A stretch of 64,000 nucleotides of DNA from Acinetobacter pseudolwoffii (GCF_002803605.1 NZ_PHRG01000001.1:124001-188000); one strand, 5' to 3'; shown: positions 1 through 10,284, counted from the first letter of the stretch. Notes: generated by a model from the sequence alone, not told the origin. A program made the numbers and translations.

Positions 1-66
1 TCGCCTTATTCACGTGCAGTAACCGGACAAAACCTGATTGTGGATGGTGGCCTGGTTAAAGGTTAA
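1..66 (+). CDS. Short-chain dehydrogenase/reductase, C-terminal fragment
   Basis: Only the last 21 codons and the TAA stop lie in the window; the gene begins upstream. The fragment contains VTGQNLIVDGGL, the typical end of an SDR oxidoreductase, where the strand after the substrate loop reads TGQ-x-hydrophobic-x-V-D-G-G. SDRs are NAD(P)-dependent Rossmann-fold enzymes, but the substrate cannot be told from this end. Confidence 0.75.
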   Translation, partial: SPYSRAVTGQNLIVDGGLVKG

Positions 67-200
67 CTGACCAGAGAATAGACCGGGATTTTTAGATTCT
101 ATTGTTCTATTTTTTGACCATCTGGTAGATTAAAAAGGTTTTGTGACCGGATTTTACTTCTACAATACGGTGTTCCCATAAAACCTTTTGTCTATTTTCT

Positions 201-521
201 ATGAAATTTATCACGACATTGCTCAGTACCTTATTGCTGGCAGGTTGTATGTCTAGCGATCTGAAAAAATCGGAACAGCTGCTGCAAAATTTCCAGTGCT
301 CCCAGATCGAGATGTCACAGATGTCGCATACCAGCATGACCGATTATTATCAGCATTCGCTCTATAGCACAAAATCCAAGGCCGAAGCGTATATCGAGCA
401 TTATCACCAAGGTGAAAAGTTATTTGATATTCCCTTATCGGAAGTTGTGCAACAGCAATATGAGCTGTATAAAAGTGCCTGTCAAAGCCTCGGTGGAATT
501 TTACCCGCTTCTGAAAACTAA
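201..521 (+). CDS. Small predicted lipoprotein, function unknown
   Basis: A 106-residue protein with a short signal peptide ending in the lipobox LLAGC, so Cys16 would be lipidated and the protein anchored in a membrane. The mature part is mostly helical and polar, with two further cysteines, and I recognise no domain. There is no good Shine-Dalgarno sequence before the ATG, so translation may be weak. It stands alone, and a bidirectional terminator separates it from the convergent acyltransferase gene. Confidence 0.7.
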   Translation: MKFITTLLSTLLLAGCMSSDLKKSEQLLQNFQCSQIEMSQMSHTSMTDYYQHSLYSTKSKAEAYIEHYHQGEKLFDIPLSEVVQQQYELYKSACQSLGGILPASEN

Positions 522-558
522 GTAGTATTTGTCTGATATTCTTAATTCTTAGGCAATA

Positions 559-588
559 AAAAAAGCAGGTAAAATACCCTGCTTTTTT
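559..588. terminator. Bidirectional intrinsic terminator
   Basis: An 11-bp stem (AAAAAAGCAGG / CCTGCTTTTTT) with an 8-nt loop and A/T runs on both sides. It serves the lipoprotein gene on the plus strand and the convergent acyltransferase gene on the minus strand. Confidence 0.85.
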
Positions 589-600
589 TACAATGCAATT

Positions 601-1197
601 TTAATTCTGATAATAACGCTGATCGACACTGAAACATTCAGGGAATTTTGGCTGAATATCTGCATAAAATGCCATGATTTCCGCCATATCTTTTTCATAA
701 TCCCCTGTCGGATAAACAATTTTACCTACACCAGTTTTTTTCTTGGCATAGTCCATATAAGCCAAAGCAATCGGCACACCCGCATTGATGGCAACATGAT
801 AAAAACCGGTCTTCCACTGTTCCTGTTTGGCACGCGTTGCTTCTGGTGTGACCAGCATGACCAGTTTGGGATGGGTCTTAAATAAATCCGTCATCACCTG
901 TACCATGCTCGGACGCGGCTCACCCGGCTGTTTAGGACGGCGATCAATCCCGATACCGCCCATAGCACGCACAAAAGGCCCAAATGGCAATTTCATGTAA
1001 CTGTCTTTAATGGTTAAGCGAACATTTACGCCCAATGCTTTTAAGGCCAGTCGCGCATACAGTGCATCCCAATTACTGGTATGAGGAGCAGCAATCATGA
1101 CACATTGGTCTAAATCTAGGGGCCAATGGTTATCAATTTCCCAACCCATCAGGTTCAGGCTTTGTTCTGCTAACTTCTCAAACACGTCACGCACCAA
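601..1197 (-). CDS. PlsC-like 1-acylglycerol-3-phosphate acyltransferase family protein
   Basis: A 198-residue acyltransferase of the PlsC/LPLAT superfamily, which transfers acyl groups to lysophospholipids or similar acceptors at the membrane. Block I is the catalytic HX4D motif H39-TSNW-D44, GIGIDRR (81-87) fits block II, and the TPEATR stretch near residue 117 takes the place of the EGTR block III motif. It is shorter than classical PlsC (about 240 residues) and has no clear transmembrane helix, so it may act on another lipid. It is a single gene on the minus strand. The family is clear; the substrate is not. Confidence 0.8.
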   Translation of the reverse strand: MVRDVFEKLAEQSLNLMGWEIDNHWPLDLDQCVMIAAPHTSNWDALYARLALKALGVNVRLTIKDSYMKLPFGPFVRAMGGIGIDRRPKQPGEPRPSMVQVMTDLFKTHPKLVMLVTPEATRAKQEQWKTGFYHVAINAGVPIALAYMDYAKKKTGVGKIVYPTGDYEKDMAEIMAFYADIQPKFPECFSVDQRYYQN

Positions 1198-1511
1198 TTC
1201 TATTCAAAATTGCGCGAATTTTAGCAACCTCGGCAAATATAGATAGTGCTCTATGATCAATAAATAAACAATTAATCTATATTTGTATAATTAGAATTTT
1301 TAAATGAATAGTTGATTATTTTTGCCACCTTCAACTTATCTCATACATCAATTTACGGATAGTTCAGATTGCTTCCCCATATAAATAGGAATTTCTTTCC
1401 AATTTAAAGGATTCATACATTAAAAAGATCTTAACCTCCTAATTTTGGGATATGGCAAATATGAGGGTCTTTTTATACTGAATCCACATTATAAATTTCA
1501 GGAAGATTCTA
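1198..1511. other. Intergenic region, AT-rich
   Basis: About 314 bases between the divergent acyltransferase and lipoprotein genes. It must hold both promoters, but I could not assign convincing -35/-10 pairs. A good ribosome site (AGGAAG) lies 7 bases before the lipoprotein ATG. No RNA gene or repeat seen. Confidence 0.5.
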
Positions 1512-2702
1512 ATGAAAAAAACTTTACTTTGTATTGCTTTAGCGGGGTTACTTAGTGCCTGCGGCGGTTCGGATAATGATTCGTCTAACATTCCCCCATC
1601 CACAACAACTCAAATAGGTGTCCTAACCGATGGCCCTGTTGAAGGTGCAACTTATACCATTAATGGTATATCTAAAACGACAAACGCACAGGGAGAATTT
1701 GAATATCAAGAAGGTGATGAAATTACCTTCTCTATCGGTAATATCGACCTTGGAACTGTCACTGGATCTGAACGTATTACTCCAGTCGAGTTAGCTGAGG
1801 ACGAAACGACACGTACTAATATGCTCATTTTCTTACAATCTTTAGATTCTAATGGTGTGCATGACGATGGAATCCAAATTCCAGATTCAATGCCTCAACT
1901 CACTGCCAATTCTATTGATTTTTCCAAACCGACAACAGAGTTTATTGAAAGCTTTCAACCTGTCCTTGCAAGCATAGTCGGTTTTGAAACTAAACAGGTC
2001 GTTACAGCGGAAACAGCAAAAGATAACTTTAACCAAGCACTGCTCAAAGATCTTGCCGGTGTTTGGTATGCGAAGAATGAAGAGTCAGAAGTTGTACTGC
2101 AAATCACCAAAGACGGAAAATATATGCTTGGTGAACCGATTTTCAGTGCACCATCAGATAGCGCCAATGGCATGGAATACGGTGAATTATCTATTGATGC
2201 ATTGTCTGGAGACTTACGGGCTCAATCCTCAATAGACACGAATGAAGATTGGGGTTTAACGGATTTCGGTGTTACACGTGATATGAAAATATCATTGAAT
2301 GGCACTGAATTAAAAATTTCAGAAGCCCAAAATCCAAATGAAAGTGCAACTTTTACTAAATTTCCTCGTCATAACTCAGGAATTATAGGTGCGTGGAGTT
2401 CAAGCTCAGGTAAACAATTATTTGTTTTCAAAACGGATAATACCTATACCCTAATTGATGCTGTAGGAGATGATCAAGTTGAAGCTGGGGAAACACCTTG
2501 TGGTGGACCAGGTATCGAATATGGTACCTACCAGCTTCAAAATGGTAAATTATTTGTTAATGCTATCGCTATCGATACAAATGGTTGTGCAGGCCTCTCT
2601 GATACCAATGCACATTTAGGTTTATCAGGCACTATTGGTACCAATACACTAACATTTACTGTAAGTGGCGAAGGTACTTTTACACTCTCTCGACTAAACT
2701 AA
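1512..2702 (+). CDS. Predicted lipoprotein with carboxypeptidase-regulatory-like N-terminal domain
   Basis: A 396-residue protein with signal peptide and lipobox LLSAC (Cys17), followed by a GGSDNDSS linker typical of surface-exposed lipoproteins. Residues about 35-115 form a small beta domain (GVLTDGPVEGATY ... NAQGEFEY) of the kind seen in bacterial adhesins and secreted proteins. The rest contains two lipocalin-like stretches (LAGVWYAKNEESEVVLQI and GIIGAWSSSSGKQLFVFK), each opening with G-x-W. Such proteins are frequent in Acinetobacter and I know of no defined role. The ATG has an AGGAAG ribosome site. It converges on the LuxR-type gene and shares a terminator with it. Confidence 0.75.
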   Translation: MKKTLLCIALAGLLSACGGSDNDSSNIPPSTTTQIGVLTDGPVEGATYTINGISKTTNAQGEFEYQEGDEITFSIGNIDLGTVTGSERITPVELAEDETTRTNMLIFLQSLDSNGVHDDGIQIPDSMPQLTANSIDFSKPTTEFIESFQPVLASIVGFETKQVVTAETAKDNFNQALLKDLAGVWYAKNEESEVVLQITKDGKYMLGEPIFSAPSDSANGMEYGELSIDALSGDLRAQSSIDTNEDWGLTDFGVTRDMKISLNGTELKISEAQNPNESATFTKFPRHNSGIIGAWSSSSGKQLFVFKTDNTYTLIDAVGDDQVEAGETPCGGPGIEYGTYQLQNGKLFVNAIAIDTNGCAGLSDTNAHLGLSGTIGTNTLTFTVSGEGTFTLSRLN

Positions 2703-2710
2703 ACCAAATT

Positions 2711-2742
2711 AAAATGCTCCAATCATAAGATTGGGGCATTTT
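2711..2742. terminator. Bidirectional intrinsic terminator
   Basis: A 14-bp stem (AAAATGCTCCAATC / GATTGGGGCATTTT, one G-U pair) with loop ATAA and A/T flanks, between convergent genes. Confidence 0.8.
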
Positions 2743-3895
2743 ATTTAATATGCTCAAATTGAATGGTACAACCCATCAATAAATGCATCAGTTCGATTTG
2801 CGAACAACATTGGGTTTTTTCATAAATATTTTTAAAATACGTCCGTACCGAACTCAACGTAATGCCACACTGTTCTGCAATATCTTCTATTTTATAACCA
2901 TTAATTAACAACTCGCATAAATCAAACTCTCTTTTGGAAAGCTGGTAACACTGTTGTAGGTAAGCTCTTGACAGGGAATAATGCTGGTTTTTATCTGTCA
3001 TAAATAAGGCAATTTGATGCTGAGCAGACTGTAAATGTTGCATATTTCTTAATTTTTTAAATGGCACCACCGTCAGCATGAATTGTGAGCCTGCCCCATC
3101 ACTCAACGCCAAGACTCCACCTACTTCAGTCTGAATGGTCGTATCTTCCAGCAAAGCACTTTCCAGAAGCTGATCAAAACGTACCTGCTGAGCATAATTG
3201 GTTTTTAGACGGTTATGTATATCGAGATCCAGACATGAACTCTGATCAAGCATCTTTTGCGCAACAGGATTGGAATAACTTAAACACAGGTTTTGATCGA
3301 GCAGTACAATCCCTGTTTTTAAACTATCCAATACGGTATACAAGCTTAAATTATCTTGTTGAATCAAGCTGATTTGCCGGTGAATTTGCAAAGCCCGGCG
3401 TAAATGAATACTGATGCGTCTTAGAAAATCCAGCTCTGCCTGTTCAAAAGGCTGCACCTCAGGCGCACGATGGATACCGAGTACGGCCCAGCGATAATGA
3501 CCTCGATCGAGCAACACGCCTGCCAGATAGCAGACACCTGTTGGCTTTAAACATTTTTCATAAAATACATAATGATCCGTACCGGGCCGCTCTGCATAAT
3601 GCTGACAATTCTGATTTAGCGCATCCCCCATCTCAATATCATTCCATAAGGGCATATGGAGCTTCATATCAATCACTCTGATACGCTCATCCTGATAGGC
3701 AGCCAAACTTTCATTCGGGATATTATACGTGTGAACAAAATCATAGCCTGGATTAAGCTGATCCAGACCGGTAAAGATTGCACTCTTACTTTTAGTGTAG
3801 CTCACGATATCTTCGATCACCTCCAGCCACAAAGCTGGCAATAATGCAGCATCATAAATTTTTGCAATAAGATTATTTTCTTGTTCTAATTTCAT
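2741..3895 (-). CDS. LuxR-type helix-turn-helix transcriptional regulator
   Basis: A regulator of about 384 residues. The C-terminal 60 residues are a LuxR/GerE-type DNA-binding domain (LSKREFDLCELLINGYKIED, then GITLSSVRTYFKNI as the recognition helix). The N-terminal about 300 residues look like a sensor region with GAF/PAS-like stretches, such as ILLDQNLCLSYSNPVAQKML near residue 205. No receiver domain or phospho-acceptor is visible, so the signal is probably a ligand. I chose the ATG at 3895 because GAGG lies 5 bases before it; an in-frame ATG at 3913 is possible. Its target is unknown; the neighbouring lipoprotein genes are candidates. Confidence 0.75.
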   Translation of the reverse strand: MKLEQENNLIAKIYDAALLPALWLEVIEDIVSYTKSKSAIFTGLDQLNPGYDFVHTYNIPNESLAAYQDERIRVIDMKLHMPLWNDIEMGDALNQNCQHYAERPGTDHYVFYEKCLKPTGVCYLAGVLLDRGHYRWAVLGIHRAPEVQPFEQAELDFLRRISIHLRRALQIHRQISLIQQDNLSLYTVLDSLKTGIVLLDQNLCLSYSNPVAQKMLDQSSCLDLDIHNRLKTNYAQQVRFDQLLESALLEDTTIQTEVGGVLALSDGAGSQFMLTVVPFKKLRNMQHLQSAQHQIALFMTDKNQHYSLSRAYLQQCYQLSKREFDLCELLINGYKIEDIAEQCGITLSSVRTYFKNIYEKTQCCSQIELMHLLMGCTIQFEHIK

Positions 3896-4124
3896 TGCTG
3901 CCTCATTTTTCATAGTTCTTTCTTAATCATAGCGCCAAGCAGCCCTTGGTGAAACGACATAAAATGCCTTTAATATTTTATGAAAATCCCTAAAGTCTAT
4001 TGATTGATGAATAACTTTGATCTGATTCACCTAATGAATCAAACTTTAACAAGATTGCTCTATTTATCTATACAGACTGCTTTTAATGTAATTAGCTAAC
4101 AAATAAATCCATAGGATCAAAACA

Positions 4125-4619
4125 ATGAAGAAATTTATATTCACCGCTGCGATGGCAGTCGCTATTTCATCAACGTTGACAGCATGTTCAAAACAGAATG
4201 ACAATGAGCCAATGAATCATAATGCACCATCCAGCCCAGCGATGACGGAGCAAAATAACCCCGGTACCAATCTGACTCGGGCTGATAGCGCAGAGACCTC
4301 ATTAGATTGGGCAGGTGAATATGAAGGTGTATTTCCTTGTGCCGACTGTGAAGGCATTAAAGTCGAGTTACAGCTTAATTCAGATAAGACTTATGAACTG
4401 AGTGAAGAATATTTAGGGAAAGCTAATAATAATGAATTTGAGCTCAAAGGCAGTTTTAGTTTTGATCCTCAGGATCCGTCACTCATCACATTAGATAACA
4501 AAGCTGAAAACCGTAAATTCTTTGTTGACGAAAATTTTATCGAAGCACGTGATGTTGAATCAGGTAAGAAAATCGAGAGTAATTTAAATTACAAATTAGT
4601 TAAAAAGTCTTCATCATAA
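4125..4619 (+). CDS. NlpE-like copper-resistance/envelope-stress lipoprotein
   Basis: A 164-residue lipoprotein: signal peptide, lipobox LTAC (Cys21), a low-complexity linker (about 22-58), then one NlpE N-terminal-type domain. The diagnostic motif is WAGEYEGVFPCADCEGI with Cys72 and Cys75. In E. coli NlpE this CxxC-bearing domain takes part in signalling to the Cpx system when trafficking or redox state is disturbed. This protein lacks the second, C-terminal NlpE domain. It is preceded by AT-rich sequence and followed by a strong terminator. The family is clear; a Cpx link here is inference. Confidence 0.8.
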   Translation: MKKFIFTAAMAVAISSTLTACSKQNDNEPMNHNAPSSPAMTEQNNPGTNLTRADSAETSLDWAGEYEGVFPCADCEGIKVELQLNSDKTYELSEEYLGKANNNEFELKGSFSFDPQDPSLITLDNKAENRKFFVDENFIEARDVESGKKIESNLNYKLVKKSSS

Positions 4620-4632
4620 TTTTGTAAAGACA

Positions 4633-4666
4633 TAAAAAATCCCCGCATATTGCGGGGATTTTTTTT
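4633..4666. terminator. Bidirectional intrinsic terminator
   Basis: A stem AAAAATCCCCGCA / TGCGGGGATTTTT with a 4-nt loop and T-runs in both directions, between the convergent NlpE-like and adhesin genes. Confidence 0.85.
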
Positions 4667-4687
4667 ATAGGTCAGTATAAGGAGTAA

Positions 4688-6934
4688 TTATTTACCGCCA
4701 AATACGTATGATACACCTACACGGCCACCAACTTCGTTACCGCCAGCGAAACCAAGAGCAGCACTTACAGAAGTACGGCCATCAGCAAACACGCTTGCAA
4801 CACCTAGGGCACCAGCAGACTCACCTTCATAGTGACCTACACCGCCAAATACAGCGAATTGACCAGCACCGATGTTAGGAATTTGTTGTTGAGCCGCTAA
4901 TGCAATAGCGATACCACGGTAAGCAGTTTTTTCTACGTCATCAACACGTGAATTCAACTGGTTCATACGTGAATTTACGTTAGCTACTTGTGTATTTGTA
5001 TAAGCATTTGCAGATGCTAAAGTCGCAGCATCACCGTCAACAATTGCTGTATTTACACGAGCAGATTCAGCAGCAGCTTCAGTACGTAAAGTTTGTGCAG
5101 TTGAAGCAGTAGTTGCATTTGCAGATGCTAAAGTCGCAGCATCACCGTCAACAATTGCTGTATTTACACGAGCAGATTCAGTAGCAGCTTCAGTACGTAA
5201 AGTTGCAGCAGTTGTATCTGTGTAATCGTTAGCATCTGTTACACCAGCAACGATTGCAGTATCTACACGAGCAGATTCAGTAGCAGCTTCAGTACGTAAA
5301 GTTGCAGCAGTTGTATCTGTGTAATCGTTAGCATCTGTTACACCAGCAACGATTGCAGTATCTACACGAGCAGATTCAGTAGCAGCTTCGTCACGTAAAG
5401 TTTGTGCAGTTGAATCTGTATATGCAGTTGCAGCAGCATTTGCATTTGCAATATCGCTATCTAAACGAGCTACTTCTGTATCAACTTTTGAATCCAGTGC
5501 TGTTACAGATGATTCAACTGTATCTACACGACCGTCTAAACGATTAACTTCTGTGTCAACTTTTGAGTCAAGTGCTGTTACAGATGCTTCTACTGTATCT
5601 ACACGACCATCTAAACGAGCGACTTCTGTATCAACTTTAGAGTCAAGTGCTGTTACAGATGCTTCTACTGTATCTACACGACCATCTAAACGAGCGACTT
5701 CTGTATCAACTTTAGAGTCAAGTGCTGTTACAGATGCTTCTACTGTATCTACACGACCATCTAAACGAACAGATTCAGCAGCAGCTTCTTCACGTAAAGT
5801 TGCAGCAGTTGTATCTGTATATGCAGTTGCAGCAGCTAGAGTTGCTTCATCACCCGTAGTAACATCATCAACTGTTGCTACAGATACATTATTAAGCTTA
5901 ATACCATCTGCTGTAATTTCTGTTGTTTTAGTTAAATCATCTACAGTTGTTTTAATTACTAAAGCATCACTAGTTAAAGTAGCTTGATTAACTGAACCAG
6001 TAATTAGAGAGTCATCACTTGCTAAATATTTACCTTGCTCTGTCTTTAAATCTACACCATAAATATTATTACTGCCAACAGTACCAATAATACCCGTATC
6101 GATTGATTTATTTGTTAAATCATAAGTACGGCCTTGATCCACATAAACACCTGGGTTAGCGTTAGTTGAACCTGTAGCATCTGTTACAGCAAAATCTGCT
6201 TGAATCGCATTAGTGGTTTTTAACGATTCGGCATAAGTCAGATTTTCATTATCTAGCTCTTTAGTAACGCTTGTTACATCCGTTGTACCAACGCGCACAT
6301 TAGAAGCAGTACCACCATTTACAAATGTAGAATTTGTGGTATCGGTGAATAATTGCAAGTTTGTTCCTGACAAGATGTAGGTTGAAGGCAAGTTGCTATC
6401 ATTAGCTGCATTATTACCCAGACCATCTGCAATTTCATAAAAATATGTTGTGCCATCTTCAGCCAAACGCAAAGCAACTGGAAGTTGTGCAGTATTTGGA
6501 CTGCCTGGAGTAAAGACGTTACTGCTCTTACTACCTAAATCAACAACTTTTGTATTTACAACATCCGCATTTACCTCTACAGCATTATGTTGCAATGTAT
6601 TAACAGCTAATGTATTTGCTGTCAGGATGCCATTAACAGTTAAATTAGTATTAACGTTCAAACCACTGTAAGAATCTAAGTTTAGTAAATTTTGATTGCC
6701 CTTATTTATGTAGAATGAACCAACACTACCAGCATTACCATCAACGGTAATAACAACATCTTTAGCTGCTGTAATTACTACATTATTCTCATCTCCCATA
6801 GCTGTAAGGTTAATATTATTAGAGCCATCAGCAGCATTTACAGAAGATTGGGTAATTGTTGTTGCATTTACAACAGTTGGGACAGCCATAGCAAATGCTA
6901 AAGCTGAAAGTTTAAAAGCTGTATTAAGTTTCAT
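4688..6934 (-). CDS. Trimeric autotransporter adhesin (YadA-like anchor)
   Basis: A protein of about 748 residues with Sec signal peptide (cleavage after VVNA), a Thr/Asn/Val-rich passenger, a long coiled-coil stalk (about 360-650) and a YadA-type C-terminal anchor (about 655-748). The anchor starts RMNQLNSRVDDVEKTAYRGI and ends in four beta strands, so three chains should form one outer-membrane barrel. The stalk is built from 25-residue units (VDTEVARLDGRVDTVEASVT...) and 33-residue units (TLRTEAATESARVDTAIVAG...). Proteins of this kind mediate adhesion and biofilm formation. The last residues are VFGGK, not the usual terminal aromatic residue. An in-frame ATG at 6946 is an alternative start. 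A promoter and a terminator-like hairpin precede the gene. Confidence 0.88.
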   Translation of the reverse strand: MKLNTAFKLSALAFAMAVPTVVNATTITQSSVNAADGSNNINLTAMGDENNVVITAAKDVVITVDGNAGSVGSFYINKGNQNLLNLDSYSGLNVNTNLTVNGILTANTLAVNTLQHNAVEVNADVVNTKVVDLGSKSSNVFTPGSPNTAQLPVALRLAEDGTTYFYEIADGLGNNAANDSNLPSTYILSGTNLQLFTDTTNSTFVNGGTASNVRVGTTDVTSVTKELDNENLTYAESLKTTNAIQADFAVTDATGSTNANPGVYVDQGRTYDLTNKSIDTGIIGTVGSNNIYGVDLKTEQGKYLASDDSLITGSVNQATLTSDALVIKTTVDDLTKTTEITADGIKLNNVSVATVDDVTTGDEATLAAATAYTDTTAATLREEAAAESVRLDGRVDTVEASVTALDSKVDTEVARLDGRVDTVEASVTALDSKVDTEVARLDGRVDTVEASVTALDSKVDTEVNRLDGRVDTVESSVTALDSKVDTEVARLDSDIANANAAATAYTDSTAQTLRDEAATESARVDTAIVAGVTDANDYTDTTAATLRTEAATESARVDTAIVAGVTDANDYTDTTAATLRTEAATESARVNTAIVDGDAATLASANATTASTAQTLRTEAAAESARVNTAIVDGDAATLASANAYTNTQVANVNSRMNQLNSRVDDVEKTAYRGIAIALAAQQQIPNIGAGQFAVFGGVGHYEGESAGALGVASVFADGRTSVSAALGFAGGNEVGGRVGVSYVFGGK
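5172..5468. repeat. 99-bp tandem repeats in the adhesin stalk
   Basis: Repeat starts at 5172, 5271 and 5370 are exactly 99 bases apart and the first two units are almost identical; the third is diverged. They encode the 33-residue coiled-coil unit with TEAATESARVDTAIV. A related, shorter unit ending DGDAATLASANA recurs at about 5010-5165. Confidence 0.9.
5461..5770. repeat. 75-bp tandem repeats in the adhesin stalk
   Basis: Repeat starts at 5505, 5580, 5655 and 5730 are exactly 75 bases apart. The units beginning at 5580 and 5655 are virtually identical, and the one beginning at 5505 differs at a few positions. They encode the 25-residue unit VDTEVARLDGRVDTVEASVT-ALDSK. Confidence 0.92.
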
Positions 6935-6952
6935 ATATATATCCATTTCTTA

Positions 6953-6990
6953 TAAAAAAACTGGCCTACCCTGGGATGGTGTAAACCAGT
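6953..6990 (-). terminator. Terminator-like hairpin in the adhesin 5' leader
   Basis: Read on the minus strand: a 10-bp stem ACTGGTTTAC / GTAGGCCAGT (two G-U pairs, arms 6981-6990 and 6960-6969), an 11-nt loop, then a run of T. This has intrinsic-terminator form but lies between the promoter and the start codon, so it may be an attenuator. The loop CCATCCCA can pair with TGGGGTGG further upstream in the leader (7031-7038). Confidence 0.6.
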
Positions 6991-7067
6991 AAAACTGAGT
7001 TGAATGTCTGGTTGTTCTGGAGAATGCCATCCACCCCATACCGCCGCTAGAGCGATCCTGAGTCAAT

Positions 7068-7095
7068 AATATACAAAACGAAACAAATATATCAA
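7068..7095 (-). promoter_or_regulatory. Sigma-70 promoter for the adhesin gene
   Basis: On the minus strand, -35 TTGATA (7090-7095), a 16-bp spacer and -10 TATATT (7068-7073). Transcription would start near 7061, giving a leader of about 115-125 nt that is clearly richer in G+C than the DNA around it. Confidence 0.65.
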
Positions 7096-7452
7096 TCAAT
7101 ATTTGATTTATTTTTAAATTTAAAATTGATTTTAGTTCAAAAAAGTTAGAAAAAAAAGCTTAAACTTATGTTTTAAATAGAGATTTAAAAATAAAAAAGT
7201 GATAAAGTAACCTTGATTAATTAACAGATTGATTACCTGATATTTGTATTAAGCTAAACTCAACATAAAATATAGAAACAAATAATAATTACAAATAATT
7301 ACAACAAGATAGGCTAAAAAACTTTGTTACAATTGAAATATGAGTCGAGTTTTCTTAAAATTATGCTCTTAAAATCATTGTAGTATTTTAAATACATTTT
7401 TAAGATAAAACTTATAAAGTGTATGATGAGATAGAAAGAGAGAACTTAATTT
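7096..7452. other. AT-rich intergenic region
   Basis: Very AT-rich sequence between the adhesin promoter and the small regulator gene. It must contain the regulator's promoter, but I cannot single one out. No RNA gene or long repeat seen. Confidence 0.5.
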
Positions 7453-7830
7453 ATGAGCAATCAACAAGAAAAAAAATTATTTGCTGAACGATTGAAACAA
7501 GCTTTACTGGATGCTGCACACCCTATTAGCCCTACTTTTTTATCTAGGGAATTCAATCACCGTTATGACGGCAGCCCAATTTCAGTACAATCTGCAAATA
7601 ACTGGTTATTAGGTAAGGCCATCCCTAGCCAAGATAAACTTTCTATTTTAGCAATCTGGCTAAATGTATCTAATCAATGGCTAAGATTTGGAGACCAGGA
7701 TATTAGTCCGAGTGCTCAGATTTCAGAACATGATATTGGAGATCTAGACTATTATCTGAAGTTTCGCGCTTTAAAAAATCATCATAAAGATATCATTAAA
7801 AAGTTGATTGATGAGTTAAATCAATTGTAA
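7453..7830 (+). CDS. Small helix-turn-helix regulator, repressor-like
   Basis: A 125-residue protein whose central part (about residues 25-75: SPTFLSREFN ... SVQSANNWLLGKAIPSQDKL) has the layout of an XRE/Cro-type helix-turn-helix with a phage-repressor-like continuation (LAIWLNVSNQWLRFG). The last 35 residues are helical and may dimerise. It ends 10 bases inside the convergent small gene. It lies in very AT-rich DNA between the adhesin and groEL. Possible horizontal origin is inference from base composition and family; its target is unknown. Confidence 0.65.
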   Translation: MSNQQEKKLFAERLKQALLDAAHPISPTFLSREFNHRYDGSPISVQSANNWLLGKAIPSQDKLSILAIWLNVSNQWLRFGDQDISPSAQISEHDIGDLDYYLKFRALKNHHKDIIKKLIDELNQL

Positions 7831-8006
7831 TTTTTATGCGTGAAATAAGCTAAAATTTTTTTATGCTCATGCTCATACCTCCGTAAACGATCTTCATATT
7901 CCTTTAATTTTCGGTATAAAGACTTTAATTCACATTTACTAATCAATACCAGTTCAGAATGATCCTCTGAACTTTTCCCCTCATTATTTATAACTGTACT
8001 GTTCAT
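7821..8006 (-). CDS. Small coiled-coil protein, unknown
   Basis: A 61-residue protein (MNSTVINNEGKSSEDHSELV...) with a charged helix from about residue 25 onward (KCELKSLYRKLKEYEDRLRR). It looks like a genuine small coiled-coil protein but has no recognised family. Starts at 8018 and 8006 are both possible and neither has a strong ribosome site. Its 3' end overlaps the convergent regulator gene by 10 bases. An accessory DNA-binding or partner role is speculation. Confidence 0.45.
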   Translation of the reverse strand: MNSTVINNEGKSSEDHSELVLISKCELKSLYRKLKEYEDRLRRYEHEHKKILAYFTHKNYN

Positions 8007-8205
8007 ATAGCCGCACATCAATTATATTTTGATTAAATCATAAATCAAAAAATTATATATTCCAAGATCAAATGTTACAAAAATAAACATTAATCAATTT
8101 TTTAATAAAAAATGATACCCAGTTTGCATTTTTTAATCTAGATCAAACTTATGTCTCAAATTTTACTCTATTTTTTATTGAAATCGTACTTTTTTATCAA
8201 GAAAT

Positions 8206-8238
8206 AAAAAAAATCCCTACCTGAGGTAGGGATTTTTC
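8206..8238 (-). terminator. Intrinsic terminator of groESL
   Basis: The stem AATCCCTACC / GGTAGGGATT with loop TGA and flanking A/T runs, just after the groEL stop codon on the minus strand. Confidence 0.85.
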
Positions 8239-8260
8239 AAGATCAAATGATCAACATGAA

Positions 8261-9913
<1,653 letters not shown>

Positions 9914-9961
9914 TTAATATCTTTTAAATTCTGATGAACATAAGACGACTTTAAACGGAAA

Positions 9962-10249
9962 TTAAGCAAATACCGCTAAAATGTCAGATTCTTTCATAAT
10001 AAGAAGTTCTTCGCCGTCAACTTTCACAGTTGTACCCGCATACGTACCGAACAATACTTTATCGCCAACTTTTACATCTAGTGCACGTACACCATTGTCA
10101 GTGATTTGACCATTACCTACAGCAATGATTTCACCTTGAGCTGGTTTTTCTGCAGCAGAACCAGGAAGTAAAATACCGCCAGCTGTTTTAGTTTCTTCTT
10201 CAACACGACGAATAACAACGCGGTCATGTAATGGACGAATGTTGCTCAT
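9962..10249 (-). CDS. groES: Co-chaperonin GroES (10 kDa subunit)
   Basis: A 95-residue co-chaperonin ([20 protein letters not shown]) that caps GroEL as a heptamer. The mobile loop region [11 protein letters not shown] and the [12 protein letters not shown] beta-barrel signature are both present. The ATG at 10249 has GGAG eight bases upstream; the ATG four codons earlier would overlap that site. It is the first gene of groES-groEL and lies behind a heat-shock promoter. Confidence 0.98.
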   Translation of the reverse strand: MSNIRPLHDRVVIRRVEEETKTAGGILLPGSAAEKPAQGEIIAVGNGQITDNGVRALDVKVGDKVLFGTYAGTTVKVDGEELLIMKESDILAVFA

Positions 10250-10284
10250 ATTTAACTCCATCAGACTAAGTCTTTTTAGGTCAC

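Noticed and set aside
133..189. Inverted repeat AAAAGGTTTT / AAAACCTTTT before the first lipoprotein gene
   Set aside because: The 37-nt loop and simple AT-rich arms make chance likely; no T-run for a terminator.
5010..5770. Regularly spaced repeats that could suggest a CRISPR array
   Set aside because: The repeats are contiguous, in frame within the adhesin gene, and their lengths are multiples of three without unique spacers.
5553..5987. A plus-strand open frame opposite the adhesin repeats
   Set aside because: It is a Ser/Thr/Val low-complexity mirror of the repeat region with no start signal.
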